Positions 1 to 4,786 are shown, counted from the stretch's first letter. The stretch: 5,616 bases of DNA from Nanobdellota archaeon (GCA_018812465.1 JAHJCS010000231.1:1-5616), one strand, 5' to 3'. Numbers and translations are program-made. The notes: generated by a model from the sequence alone, not told the origin.

Positions 1-251
1 AGCTTGCTCTCTCAAGAAGCAGGGAGTATCTTGCTGATGAAACTGGGGCAAAGATGATACACAATCCTCATGCTCTGGCAAATGCTCTTGAGAAGCTTGA
101 CACAGGCATAAAAAGAAATCCTATGAGGATAGGAACTCCTGCAACCTCCTCTTTGTTCATAATGAATCCATTCTCTTCAAGCGGACTTTTCAATCTTCTC
201 TCAACACATCCTCCTCTGCAGGAGAGGATAAAAAGACTGAAGAATATGTAA
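1..251 (+). CDS. htpX: HtpX/M48-family membrane zinc metalloprotease, C-terminal part (5' end outside window)
   Basis: This is the last 82 residues of a gene that enters from the left edge; the frame is open from base 3 to a TAA at 249-251. The visible protein begins LALSRSREYLADETGA, which matches the HtpX/M48 signature SR-x-REY-x-AD-x-x-GA. In that family the Glu of REY is the third zinc ligand. It ends with STHPPLQERIKRL, the typical HtpX C-terminus. The HExxH motif and the transmembrane helices would lie upstream and are not visible. HtpX homologues degrade misfolded membrane proteins. A Met codon at 54 is internal, because the diagnostic motif lies before it, so it is not the start. Identity is strong from two independent motifs. 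No link to the following surface genes is evident, since those have their own promoter. Confidence 0.9.
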   Translation, partial: LALSRSREYLADETGAKMIHNPHALANALEKLDTGIKRNPMRIGTPATSSLFIMNPFSSSGLFNLLSTHPPLQERIKRLKNM

Positions 252-260
252 TCACATACC

Positions 261-277
261 TATTTCTTTTTCATTTC
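261..277 (+). terminator. T-rich transcription end of htpX
   Basis: A pyrimidine tract with a run of five T (267-271) and further T clusters starts ten bases after the htpX stop and has no hairpin. Archaeal RNA polymerase terminates on such U-rich tracts. It separates htpX from the promoter at 288-304. Confidence 0.5.
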
Positions 278-287
278 ACTTAAAATC

Positions 288-304
288 AGCGAAACATTTA
301 TAAA
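288..304 (+). promoter_or_regulatory. Archaeal TATA box with BRE-like purine stretch, promoter of the first pilin-like gene
   Basis: TTTATAAA at 297-304 is close to the ideal archaeal box A and follows a purine-rich GCGAAA that could serve as the TFB recognition element. At the usual 25-27 bp distance the transcript would begin near 325-330, leaving a leader of roughly 30-35 nt before the ATG at 361. That leader includes the Shine-Dalgarno site. Confidence 0.7.
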
Positions 305-349
305 TGAAAACAATCAGGATATGCTTAATCTGATAAACAATTAATATAA

Positions 350-357
350 GAGGTGAT
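350..357 (+). promoter_or_regulatory. Strong Shine-Dalgarno site of the first pilin-like gene
   Basis: GAGGTGAT is complementary to the canonical 3' end of archaeal 16S rRNA (AUCACCUC) over all eight bases and lies three bases before the ATG at 361. It fixes that start and suggests high expression. The downstream gene carries a shorter copy (GGTGAT, 958-963). Confidence 0.8.
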
Positions 358-360
358 TAA

Positions 361-957
361 ATGGCAAAAAAAGCTTCTTTAGAGCTTTCTATTAATGCGA
401 TTGTTATAGTTGTTATGGCTTTTGTTATGCTTGGTCTTGGTCTTGGTTTCATAAGGAACCAGTTCAAGGATATAGGATCAACTACTTCTCAGGTGCAGGA
501 GCAGGTCAAGTCCCAGATCCTTGATGATCTTAGGACAGGCAACAAGAAATTGAGTTTTCCTACAACTGAAGTGAAGATGGGGACTGATGAGTCTTCTGTG
601 ATTGCTTTTGGTGTCAAAAATACTAAGGATAGCAGCCTTAAGTTCTGTGTTGTGATTGAGGATCTTTCAAAGCTTCCTGATGATGCTGATGAATGCTCAT
701 CTCCTCTTGAGAACTCTAACAAGGCTAATGGAGATTATTGTGGAGGATTCAATTGGGATTATACTATCCAGGCATTGGATGCTGGAGAGTCAGCTGTGAT
801 AGGCCTGAAATTCTTTGCTCCTGCAAGGAAACTGACTTACCTGTATAAACTCAAGATAATCTCAGTTGCAGATGACTCAGATGGCATCTGTGAGGACACT
901 ATTGTGGATGCGGGTGAAGAATACAGCTCAAAGACATTCTTTGCAAACATAGTATAG
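361..957 (+). CDS. Class III signal peptide (pilin-like) surface protein, beta-sandwich type, copy 1
   Basis: This is a 198-residue secreted or membrane-anchored protein. The N-terminus MAKKASLELSIN has a short basic head, Ala at 5, Glu at 8 and then one hydrophobic helix (about 11-30). This is the plan of archaeal type IV pilin-like class III signal peptides cut by a FlaK/PibD/EppA-like peptidase. The Glu sits about +3 from a cut after Ala5 rather than the usual +5, so cleavage itself is uncertain. Residues about 36-60 are polar and probably helical. Residues about 65-198 look all-beta, with four Cys (96, 112, 127, 177) that could form disulfides. The phrases FGVKN and LDAGES recur in the protein at 1258-1824, which makes the two paralogues. 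The start is set by the Shine-Dalgarno site at 350-357. No exact family name is recognised. The role is inferred as an external filament or envelope component. Confidence 0.75.
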   Translation: MAKKASLELSINAIVIVVMAFVMLGLGLGFIRNQFKDIGSTTSQVQEQVKSQILDDLRTGNKKLSFPTTEVKMGTDESSVIAFGVKNTKDSSLKFCVVIEDLSKLPDDADECSSPLENSNKANGDYCGGFNWDYTIQALDAGESAVIGLKFFAPARKLTYLYKLKIISVADDSDGICEDTIVDAGEEYSSKTFFANIV

Positions 958-967
958 GGTGATAATC

Positions 968-1201
968 ATGGCTAAAAAGAAAAAACAACTGACACTTCAG
1001 CAGGAATTTGAGATAATGAAGCTTGTGCTTGACAAGTTCCTGTGGCTAGGATTTGGTGTGATGGCTTATGGAATGTGGACATTCTTTGCCAAGGGATTTG
1101 ATGAGCTTGCGACAAGCATATCCCTGATGGTGGCTGGATCCATAATACTTCTTATCTTCATGATACTTATTGTGAAGGAATATGAAGTGATAGCTAAATA
1201 G
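968..1201 (+). CDS. Small two-helix membrane protein of the pilin-like cluster
   Basis: This 77-residue protein lies 10 bp after the preceding stop and so belongs to the same operon. The start was placed at the ATG at 968 because GGTGAT (958-963), directly after the previous stop codon, sits four bases before it. The GTG at 959 would overlap that site and add only three residues. The protein has a very basic head (AKKKK), an amphipathic stretch (about 8-22), a first hydrophobic segment (about 24-40, FLWLGFGVMAYGMW), a short polar loop (about 41-49), and a second strongly hydrophobic segment (about 51-70), then a short charged tail. There is no cleavable signal. It could hold or help assemble the adjacent pilin-like proteins, but that rests only on position. 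No known family is recognised. Confidence 0.7.
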   Translation: MAKKKKQLTLQQEFEIMKLVLDKFLWLGFGVMAYGMWTFFAKGFDELATSISLMVAGSIILLIFMILIVKEYEVIAK

Positions 1202-1205
1202 AATC

Positions 1206-1227
1206 TTTCATTTTTTATTTATTGTTT
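1206..1227 (+). terminator. T-rich end of the first surface-protein operon
   Basis: A tract that includes six consecutive T (1211-1216) and is almost entirely T and A begins five bases after the TAG at 1199-1201. It fits hairpin-less archaeal termination. It could be leaky, which would allow read-through into the next two genes. Confidence 0.5.
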
Positions 1228-1229
1228 AT

Positions 1230-1236
1230 TATATAA
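1230..1236 (+). promoter_or_regulatory. Probable TATA box giving a leaderless mRNA for the second pilin-like gene
   Basis: TATATAA is centred about 25 bp before the ATG at 1258, so transcription would start at or next to the start codon. In support, no GGTGAT-like site is found in 1237-1257. The purine BRE is poor because the upstream sequence is the T-rich terminator. Read-through from the upstream operon remains possible. Confidence 0.5.
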
Positions 1237-1257
1237 TCAATAGGAAAGACCCCAAAA

Positions 1258-1824
1258 ATGACAGGAAAAAAAGCTATGGAACTTTCAGTGAACTTTATTG
1301 TCACTTTCATAATGGCTATAGTTCTGTTTGGTATGGGTCTTATGTTTGCCAGGTCCATAATGAGCGGAGGAACTGAGCTTACAGAAGAAGCTTATGATCA
1401 GATGAGCCAGCAGATAGATTCTCTGGTGTGTTCAAGAGGAGAGAGTGTCTGCATAAGCACAAACAACAAAGAGATAGAGAGGAAGCAGATTGCTGTGTTT
1501 CCGATAACAATAAAGAATGAGCTTCCTGACAGGCAGGATTTCAGGGTAACTGTTGAGCTTGCAAGGGCATGGAACCTTGAGAATGATGAGTTATATTCAG
1601 AAGGCCAGGCACTGCCTGTCATAAGCTGGCTTCCTCAGCAGGACACAACACCTCTTGATCCTGGCGAGAGCATCACGCTTCCGGTTATAGTAAAAGCAGA
1701 GAAGGATTCTCTGCTGGGAAAATATTCATTCAGCATATACTTTGAATCCAGCGAGCCTGGAGCAGATGATTGGGAGCCTTATCCTGATGAGAGGCCTAAT
1801 AAATTTTATGTGAACATAAGATAA
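1258..1824 (+). CDS. Class III signal peptide (pilin-like) surface protein, beta-sandwich type, copy 2
   Basis: This 188-residue protein is a paralogue of the one at 361-957. The N-terminus MTGKKAMELSVNF has the same basic-Ala-(x)-ELS-hydrophobic arrangement, followed by one helix (about 11-30). A polar helical linker (about 38-58) and a Cys pair (58, 65) come next, then an all-beta region (about 75-188). The all-beta region shows PITIKN at about 82-87, VTVELA, and LDPGES at 133-138, and it ends FYVNIR (copy 1 ends FFANIV). The LD-x-GES phrase before a beta strand is typical of Ig-like or CARDB/S-layer-type beta sandwiches, which suggests a cell-surface domain held by the N-terminal helix. 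The start at 1258 fits a leaderless transcript. The gene is followed after 5 bp by the lipoprotein gene, so the two are probably co-transcribed. Filament formation is inferred, not shown. Confidence 0.75.
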   Translation: MTGKKAMELSVNFIVTFIMAIVLFGMGLMFARSIMSGGTELTEEAYDQMSQQIDSLVCSRGESVCISTNNKEIERKQIAVFPITIKNELPDRQDFRVTVELARAWNLENDELYSEGQALPVISWLPQQDTTPLDPGESITLPVIVKAEKDSLLGKYSFSIYFESSEPGADDWEPYPDERPNKFYVNIR

Positions 1825-1829
1825 TAAAG

Positions 1830-2897
1830 ATGAAGAACAAGATATTGCTTTTAGGATTATGTATTCTTTCAATATTAGTCTTGACATCATGCAGGCATGC
1901 AGTCTGCGGCAATGGCATTGCTGAGGCAGGAGAGGATTCCTCTACCTGCTGTGCTGATACAGGTTGCAGCGGGACTTTCCAATGCATAAACAACACATGC
2001 ATTGAGCCTGACTGCGGTGACTGCGGTTATTTTGACAATGAGACAATGGAATGCAAGGACTATGTCTGCTGCACTAATGATGACTGCGCTGCAGACAAGG
2101 AATGCAAAAATCATGAATGCAAGATCCTGAGCTGCGGCTCATGCCAGTCTATCGATAACCATCAGTGCAAGGATCTGACCTGCTGTGATGATGATGACTG
2201 CGATGACAGGGATGCCTCTACTATAGACCTATGCAAGTTTCCAAGCACAAAAAGCTCTGAATGCTCTCATGAAGCGCTTGAGACCTGTGACACAAACTCA
2301 GACTGCAATGACAATACTGCTTCAACAGAGGATATCTGTGTTGATGGCGACCCAAATGAATGTATACATATAACTATAAGGACTTGCAAGGATAATGACG
2401 GCTATTGTCCTGATGACTGTGATTATACAGATGATAATGACTGCGAGAGCGATATTGAGGACTGCGGCACCAGGACCAGCTGCTTCCAGGATGCTCTTGA
2501 TGACTGCACTCTGGCAAAAGTATCTCTTAAAATGGATGTAGATGATGATGACTTGAAGAGAGACATAACCATACTGATGGAGATAACTGGCTATGATGAT
2601 GACGAGGAGACCTGCGCTGTGGACTTTGAGTTTGATGATATTGATGTTGAGTTCACAAGCGAGTATAGAGCTGAGCTTATAGCTGGTGGAGATACTGAAG
2701 ATGATGTAGATGACAGAGAAGAGAATGAGAATGATGATTATGATGATTATGAAGGCGACTCAGGTGACTGCAATTTTGCAGATGATGAGATAGATGGAGT
2801 AAATACAGTGCTTGAGAACTGGATTGATGATGACTTTGATGTTGATGACTTCAACAGCTATGACTGCGATGGGAATTTCTTTGATTATAATGGGTAA
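1830..2897 (+). CDS. Cysteine-rich, highly acidic secreted lipoprotein
   Basis: This 355-residue protein has a classic lipoprotein signal: Lys at 2 and 4, a hydrophobic core (5-18), and the lipobox L-T-S-C ending at Cys21. The mature protein is therefore probably lipid-anchored outside the membrane. Residues 26-46 begin CGNGI and carry GEDSSTC, a phrase common in secreted Cys-rich repeats. Residues 40-124 form a regular tandem Cys lattice of about 40 residues per unit. Residues 124-180 hold two copies of a C-x10-C-x(7 or 9)-C-x-H repeat. Residues 186-205 (YCPDDC, DNDC) are again Cys/Asp-rich. Residues 212-274 (SCF, DDC, MEITGYD, TCAVDF) may be a small beta domain. The tail is extremely acidic: I count 50 Asp/Glu and four Lys/Arg in residues 236-355. 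There are 38 Cys in total. The acidic loops suggest Ca2+ binding, and Cys plus Asp suggests an extracellular, disulfide-stabilised, salt- or metal-dependent protein, but no function is recognised. No Shine-Dalgarno site is seen; translation may be coupled to the gene ending 5 bp upstream. Confidence 0.8.
   Translation: MKNKILLLGLCILSILVLTSCRHAVCGNGIAEAGEDSSTCCADTGCSGTFQCINNTCIEPDCGDCGYFDNETMECKDYVCCTNDDCAADKECKNHECKILSCGSCQSIDNHQCKDLTCCDDDDCDDRDASTIDLCKFPSTKSSECSHEALETCDTNSDCNDNTASTEDICVDGDPNECIHITIRTCKDNDGYCPDDCDYTDDNDCESDIEDCGTRTSCFQDALDDCTLAKVSLKMDVDDDDLKRDITILMEITGYDDDEETCAVDFEFDDIDVEFTSEYRAELIAGGDTEDDVDDREENENDDYDDYEGDSGDCNFADDEIDGVNTVLENWIDDDFDVDDFNSYDCDGNFFDYNG
1947..2201 (+). repeat. 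Tandem 38-40-residue cysteine repeat inside the lipoprotein
   Basis: Residues 40-124 repeat the spacing CC-x4-C-x5-C-x4-C-x4-C-x2-C-x(7 or 9)-C-x4. There are two full units, starting at Cys40-41 and Cys80-81, and the beginning of a third at Cys118-119. Every gap matches between the two units except one (nine versus seven residues). The phrases CINNTC and CKNHEC, and CCTNDDC and CCDDDDC, align. The pattern is related to the widespread secreted C-x-x-D-x-x-C-x5-C-x4-C repeat. Confidence 0.75.
2199..2369 (+). repeat. Two C-x10-C...C-x-H repeats in the lipoprotein
   Basis: Residues 124-146 and 159-180 align as C-(D/N)-D-x-x-A-S-T-x-D-x-C, then nine or seven residues, then E-C-x-H. The shared AST-x-D and EC-x-H show a duplication. 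It resembles the extracellular repeat with a D-x-x-x-x-T-x-D-x-C core known from many secreted proteins, but lacks the extra Cys before the T. Confidence 0.6.
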
Positions 2898-3215
2898 TCT
2901 ACTGATTCTGGTTTCTATCCTTTATTAATACAATAAACTATTCTTTTGCCTAACTTGATTGATGTCTGCACTTGAGAAAGCATATCATTGTGCACATTAA
3001 TCCTAGCTCCGCCTGACCAGGACGCACTCCAGAAGTGGCGGAGTGAGGCTGGTCAGTCATGACCTGTCTGACTTCAAAGGAAATGAAGCTTCACCTCGCC
3101 ATATCAAGTTGCAGAAAAGTCAGGCGAGGCGAGGAAGAAATCCACAAACATTCTATTACACTTTGGGTTATCAGATCAAGAATTAATTTTTAGGGATATA
3201 TTATTAACACTTTCA
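2898..3215. other. Convergent intergenic region with a GC-rich structured core
   Basis: This 318-bp stretch lies between the lipoprotein stop and the stop of the minus-strand isomerase gene. The first 100 bp are AT-rich. They hold a weak T-rich end (2911-2927) and a possible TATA-like TTTATTAATA (2921-2930) that would start a transcript near 2950. Positions 3006-3134 are clearly GC-richer and self-complementary (listed separately). Positions 3135-3215 are AT-rich again, with TTTTT at 3187-3191 as a possible plus-strand stop. A short inverted repeat AGGGAT/ATCCCT (3192-3197 and 3221-3226) reaches into the end of the isomerase gene. No protein-coding gene is supported here. Confidence 0.7.
3006..3134 (+). 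ncRNA. Candidate structured RNA or palindromic element with pseudoknot-capable stems
   Basis: Perfect complementary pairs seen by eye are: CTCCGCC (3007-3013) with GGCGGAG (3037-3043); TGACCAG (3014-3020) with CTGGTCA (3049-3055); CACTCC (3025-3030) with GGAGTG (3040-3045); GGTCA (3051-3055) with TGACC (3060-3064); CTGACTT (3068-3074) with AAGTCAG (3117-3123); CTTCA (3072-3076) with TGAAG (3084-3088); CCTCGCC (3094-3100) with GGCGAGG (3123-3129 or 3128-3134); and CGCCTGAC (3010-3017) with GTCAGGCG (3119-3126). The CTGACTT stem extends outward to ten pairs through two G-U pairs on the plus strand only, and the CTCCGCC stem gains a G-U at 3006/3044, which favours plus-strand RNA. It is not tRNA-, SRP- or RNase P-like by recognisable motifs. 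A mobile palindrome or a long 3' UTR element is the alternative. Confidence 0.4.
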
Positions 3216-3977
3216 TCAGAATCCCTTAACAATCTTTGCAAAACTCTCTGCATCCAGGCTTGCTCCGCCTACCAGGCCGCCGTTGATGTCTGGCTGGGCC
3301 ATGAGCTCTTTTACATTGTCAGGCTTCATAGATCCTCCATAAAGGATTCTTGTGCTCTCTGCTGTCTTGTCATCAAATAATATGTTTAGAATATATCTTA
3401 TGAACTTGTGCATCTCCTGGGCATCATTTGTTGTAGCTGGCTTATGATTTGGATTTCCTGAGCTTATTGCCCATATAGGTTCATATGCAATTGTGACAAA
3501 TTTCATATCAGCTTTTTTCACTCCTTTCAGGCCTTTCTCAAGCTGTTGCTCAACAACAGTCTCCTGCTTTCCTGCTTTCCTCTGTTCAAGACTCTCTCCT
3601 ACACAGAGTATCACATTCAGCTCATCAGCAAGGCTTGATCTTATCTTTTTGTTCACTGTCTCATCAGACTCATTGAAATATTCTCTTCTTTCAGAGTGTC
3701 CTATTATCACATAATCGCAGCCTACATCTTTCAGCATTTCAGGCGCAACCTCTCCTGTGAAAGCGCCTTTCTCTTCCCAGAACACATCCTGGGCTCCGAG
3801 CAGGATATTGGTGCCTTTTATCACATGATGGACTTTATCTAATGCAGTGAAAGGAGGACAGATGAGAATATCCTTGTCAGTTATTCCCTGAAGGATTATC
3901 TTGAGCCTTGCTGCTGTCTCAACAGCTTCCTCAACTGTCTTGTTGAGCTTCCAGTTTCCAGCTATCAATGGCTTCAT
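3216..3977 (-). CDS. tpiA: Triosephosphate isomerase, bacterial-type full-length form
   Basis: This cytosolic glycolytic/gluconeogenic enzyme interconverts dihydroxyacetone phosphate and glyceraldehyde 3-phosphate. The 253-residue TIM barrel has all key residues: Asn8 and Lys10 in GNWKLN, electrophile His94 in IIGHSERR, base Glu166 in AYEPIWA, and phosphate-binding elements YGGS (213-216) and VGGASL (236-241). The length and the motifs GAQDV and GAFTGE fit bacterial/eukaryotic TIM. Typical archaeal TIMs are shorter, about 220-230 residues. The flexible loop 6 is unusual: WAISSGNPNHKPATTNDAQ replaces the standard WAIGTGK-x-A form and is about four residues longer. The start at 3977 fits the TATA box at 4000-4008 with no leader and no Shine-Dalgarno site. 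The gene is divergent from the MgtC-like gene. It was probably acquired from bacteria in the lineage's past, but that is an inference. Confidence 0.95.
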   Translation of the reverse strand: MKPLIAGNWKLNKTVEEAVETAARLKIILQGITDKDILICPPFTALDKVHHVIKGTNILLGAQDVFWEEKGAFTGEVAPEMLKDVGCDYVIIGHSERREYFNESDETVNKKIRSSLADELNVILCVGESLEQRKAGKQETVVEQQLEKGLKGVKKADMKFVTIAYEPIWAISSGNPNHKPATTNDAQEMHKFIRYILNILFDDKTAESTRILYGGSMKPDNVKELMAQPDINGGLVGGASLDAESFAKIVKGF

Positions 3978-3999
3978 GATACTAAGGCACTCAAATAGG

Positions 4000-4014
4000 T
4001 TTATTAATCTTTTG
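4000..4014 (-). promoter_or_regulatory. TATA box and BRE of tpiA (leaderless)
   Basis: On the minus strand, CAAAAG (a purine-rich BRE) is followed by ATTAATAAA at 4008-4000, centred about 27 bp before the tpiA ATG. Transcription would thus begin at the start codon. No GGTGAT-like site lies between, which agrees with leaderless translation. Confidence 0.6.
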
Positions 4015-4040
4015 ATTCTGATTCAGTCTTCAATCTTTCA

Positions 4041-4057
4041 AGAGAAAGTATTTATAC
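4041..4057 (+). promoter_or_regulatory. TATA box and BRE of the MgtC-like gene (leaderless)
   Basis: AGAGAAAG (purine-rich BRE) is followed by TATTTATAC, centred about 28 bp before the ATG at 4082. The predicted transcript starts within two or three bases of that ATG, and no Shine-Dalgarno site is present. The 104-bp region 3978-4081 thus carries two divergent, non-overlapping promoters. Confidence 0.65.
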
Positions 4058-4081
4058 AACCTCATTGATTCAGACTGCTTT

Positions 4082-4714
4082 ATGGAAATTGCAATCATGA
4101 TTCTCAGATTAGGGATAACTTTTGTATTGTCATTCATATTCGGTCTTGAGAGGCAGCGCGCCCACAAACCTACAGGCTTTGGAACTTTCATCTTTGTTGC
4201 AATAGGCTCTTGTGCACTTGCAATCACAGCTATAACAATGAATTCTGAGAATCCATTGCCTCTCCTCAGCGCTATTGTGACTGGAATAGGTTTCCTTGGT
4301 GCAGGAGCTCTTATCAAGACAACTGACAAGATATTCGGATTCACTACAGCAGCAAGCATATGGGTCTTTGCCATACTTGGCCTTATAATCGGCGTAGGAT
4401 ATTACCTGATAGGCATCATGTTATACCTCTTGATCTGGTTCATAATTTTCTTTGATAATTTCCTTGAGAGCAGAGGTATTGGCTCGTATCAGAGGAAGCT
4501 GACTATCCTGACAAACAAGATAATCAAAGAGAGCGATCTTAAACAGCTTATCAGATCCCGCACAAGCAAGCAAAAGCTGATAAGTGTTAATATAGACAAG
4601 AAGAACAAGAGTCTTTGCATAACCTATCTTATTGAAGGTTCAAAGGATGAGATAAACAAGATCCCTCAAATGCTGTTTGACAAGGACTGGTTTGAATCAT
4701 GCAGATTAGAATAA
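4082..4714 (+). CDS. MgtC/SapB-family membrane protein
   Basis: This 210-residue integral membrane protein has the MgtC family signatures in order: RLG near the start of helix 1 (9-11), GLERQ (21-25, family GLERE), a short KPTGFGTF loop (29-36, family AG-x-RT), GIGFLGAG (68-75) and GFTTAASIW (86-94). Five hydrophobic segments are seen at about 5-21, 33-51, 61-79, 90-104 and 107-125. A soluble tail (about 138-210) with alternating beta and alpha patterns resembles the ACT-like domain of longer MgtC proteins. MgtC proteins are linked to growth at low Mg2+ and, in bacteria, to inhibition of the F-type ATP synthase; the archaeal role is unknown. The start at 4082 is favoured over the Met codon at 4097 by TATA spacing. 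The gene stands alone, divergent from tpiA and convergent with the gene at 4854-5616. Confidence 0.9.
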   Translation: MEIAIMILRLGITFVLSFIFGLERQRAHKPTGFGTFIFVAIGSCALAITAITMNSENPLPLLSAIVTGIGFLGAGALIKTTDKIFGFTTAASIWVFAILGLIIGVGYYLIGIMLYLLIWFIIFFDNFLESRGIGSYQRKLTILTNKIIKESDLKQLIRSRTSKQKLISVNIDKKNKSLCITYLIEGSKDEINKIPQMLFDKDWFESCRLE

Positions 4715-4715
4715 G

Positions 4716-4741
4716 TCTCTTTTATATTTATCATTTTATTT
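4716..4741 (+). terminator. T-rich end of the MgtC-like gene
   Basis: Immediately after the TAA (4712-4714) comes a tract rich in T with three runs of three or four T and no hairpin, as expected for archaeal U-tract termination. Confidence 0.5.
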
Positions 4742-4743
4742 AA

Positions 4744-4780
4744 TCTCAGATTAACTCTCTGATATATTATTCTCTGATTA
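4744..4780. repeat. Three imperfect 10-bp direct repeats
   Basis: TCTCAGATTA (4744-4753), TCTCTGATAT (4756-4765) and TCTCTGATTA (4771-4780) lie between convergent genes with starts 12 and 15 bp apart. This may be simple AT-rich drift. No known site is recognised. Confidence 0.3.
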
Positions 4781-4786
4781 TCTGTA

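Noticed and set aside
489..722. An antisense open frame within the first pilin-like gene, and similar antisense frames at 1398-1622, 1796-2114 and 4030-4374, plus a sense-side one at 3493-3714 inside tpiA.
   Set aside because: Each overlaps a gene with clear protein features, has low-complexity or implausible translation and no initiation signal.
959..967. GTG at 959 as start of the small membrane protein.
   Set aside because: It lies inside the GGTGAT ribosome-binding site, which is correctly spaced for the ATG at 968.
361..1824. An archaellum operon.
   Set aside because: The proteins lack archaellin N-terminal consensus and no FlaI/FlaJ-like or other motor genes are present in the window.
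2962..3000. A 12-codon frame (MSALEKAYHCAH) in the intergenic region, downstream of a TATA-like sequence.
   Set aside because: It has no Shine-Dalgarno site and the wrong spacing for leaderless initiation from 2921-2930, and a frame this short is expected by chance.
3001..3140. tRNA, SRP RNA or RNase P RNA as the identity of the structured element; GAGGAAGAAATCC at 3126-3143 loosely recalls an RNase P conserved box.
   Set aside because: No T-loop consensus, no SRP helix 8 or GNAR loop motifs, no ACAGAA-type box, and the element is too short for RNase P. The resemblance is only partial.
4082..4714. A link of MgtC with tpiA or with the surface cluster as one functional system.
   Set aside because: tpiA and mgtC-like have separate promoters and no known shared pathway; adjacency alone is not enough.
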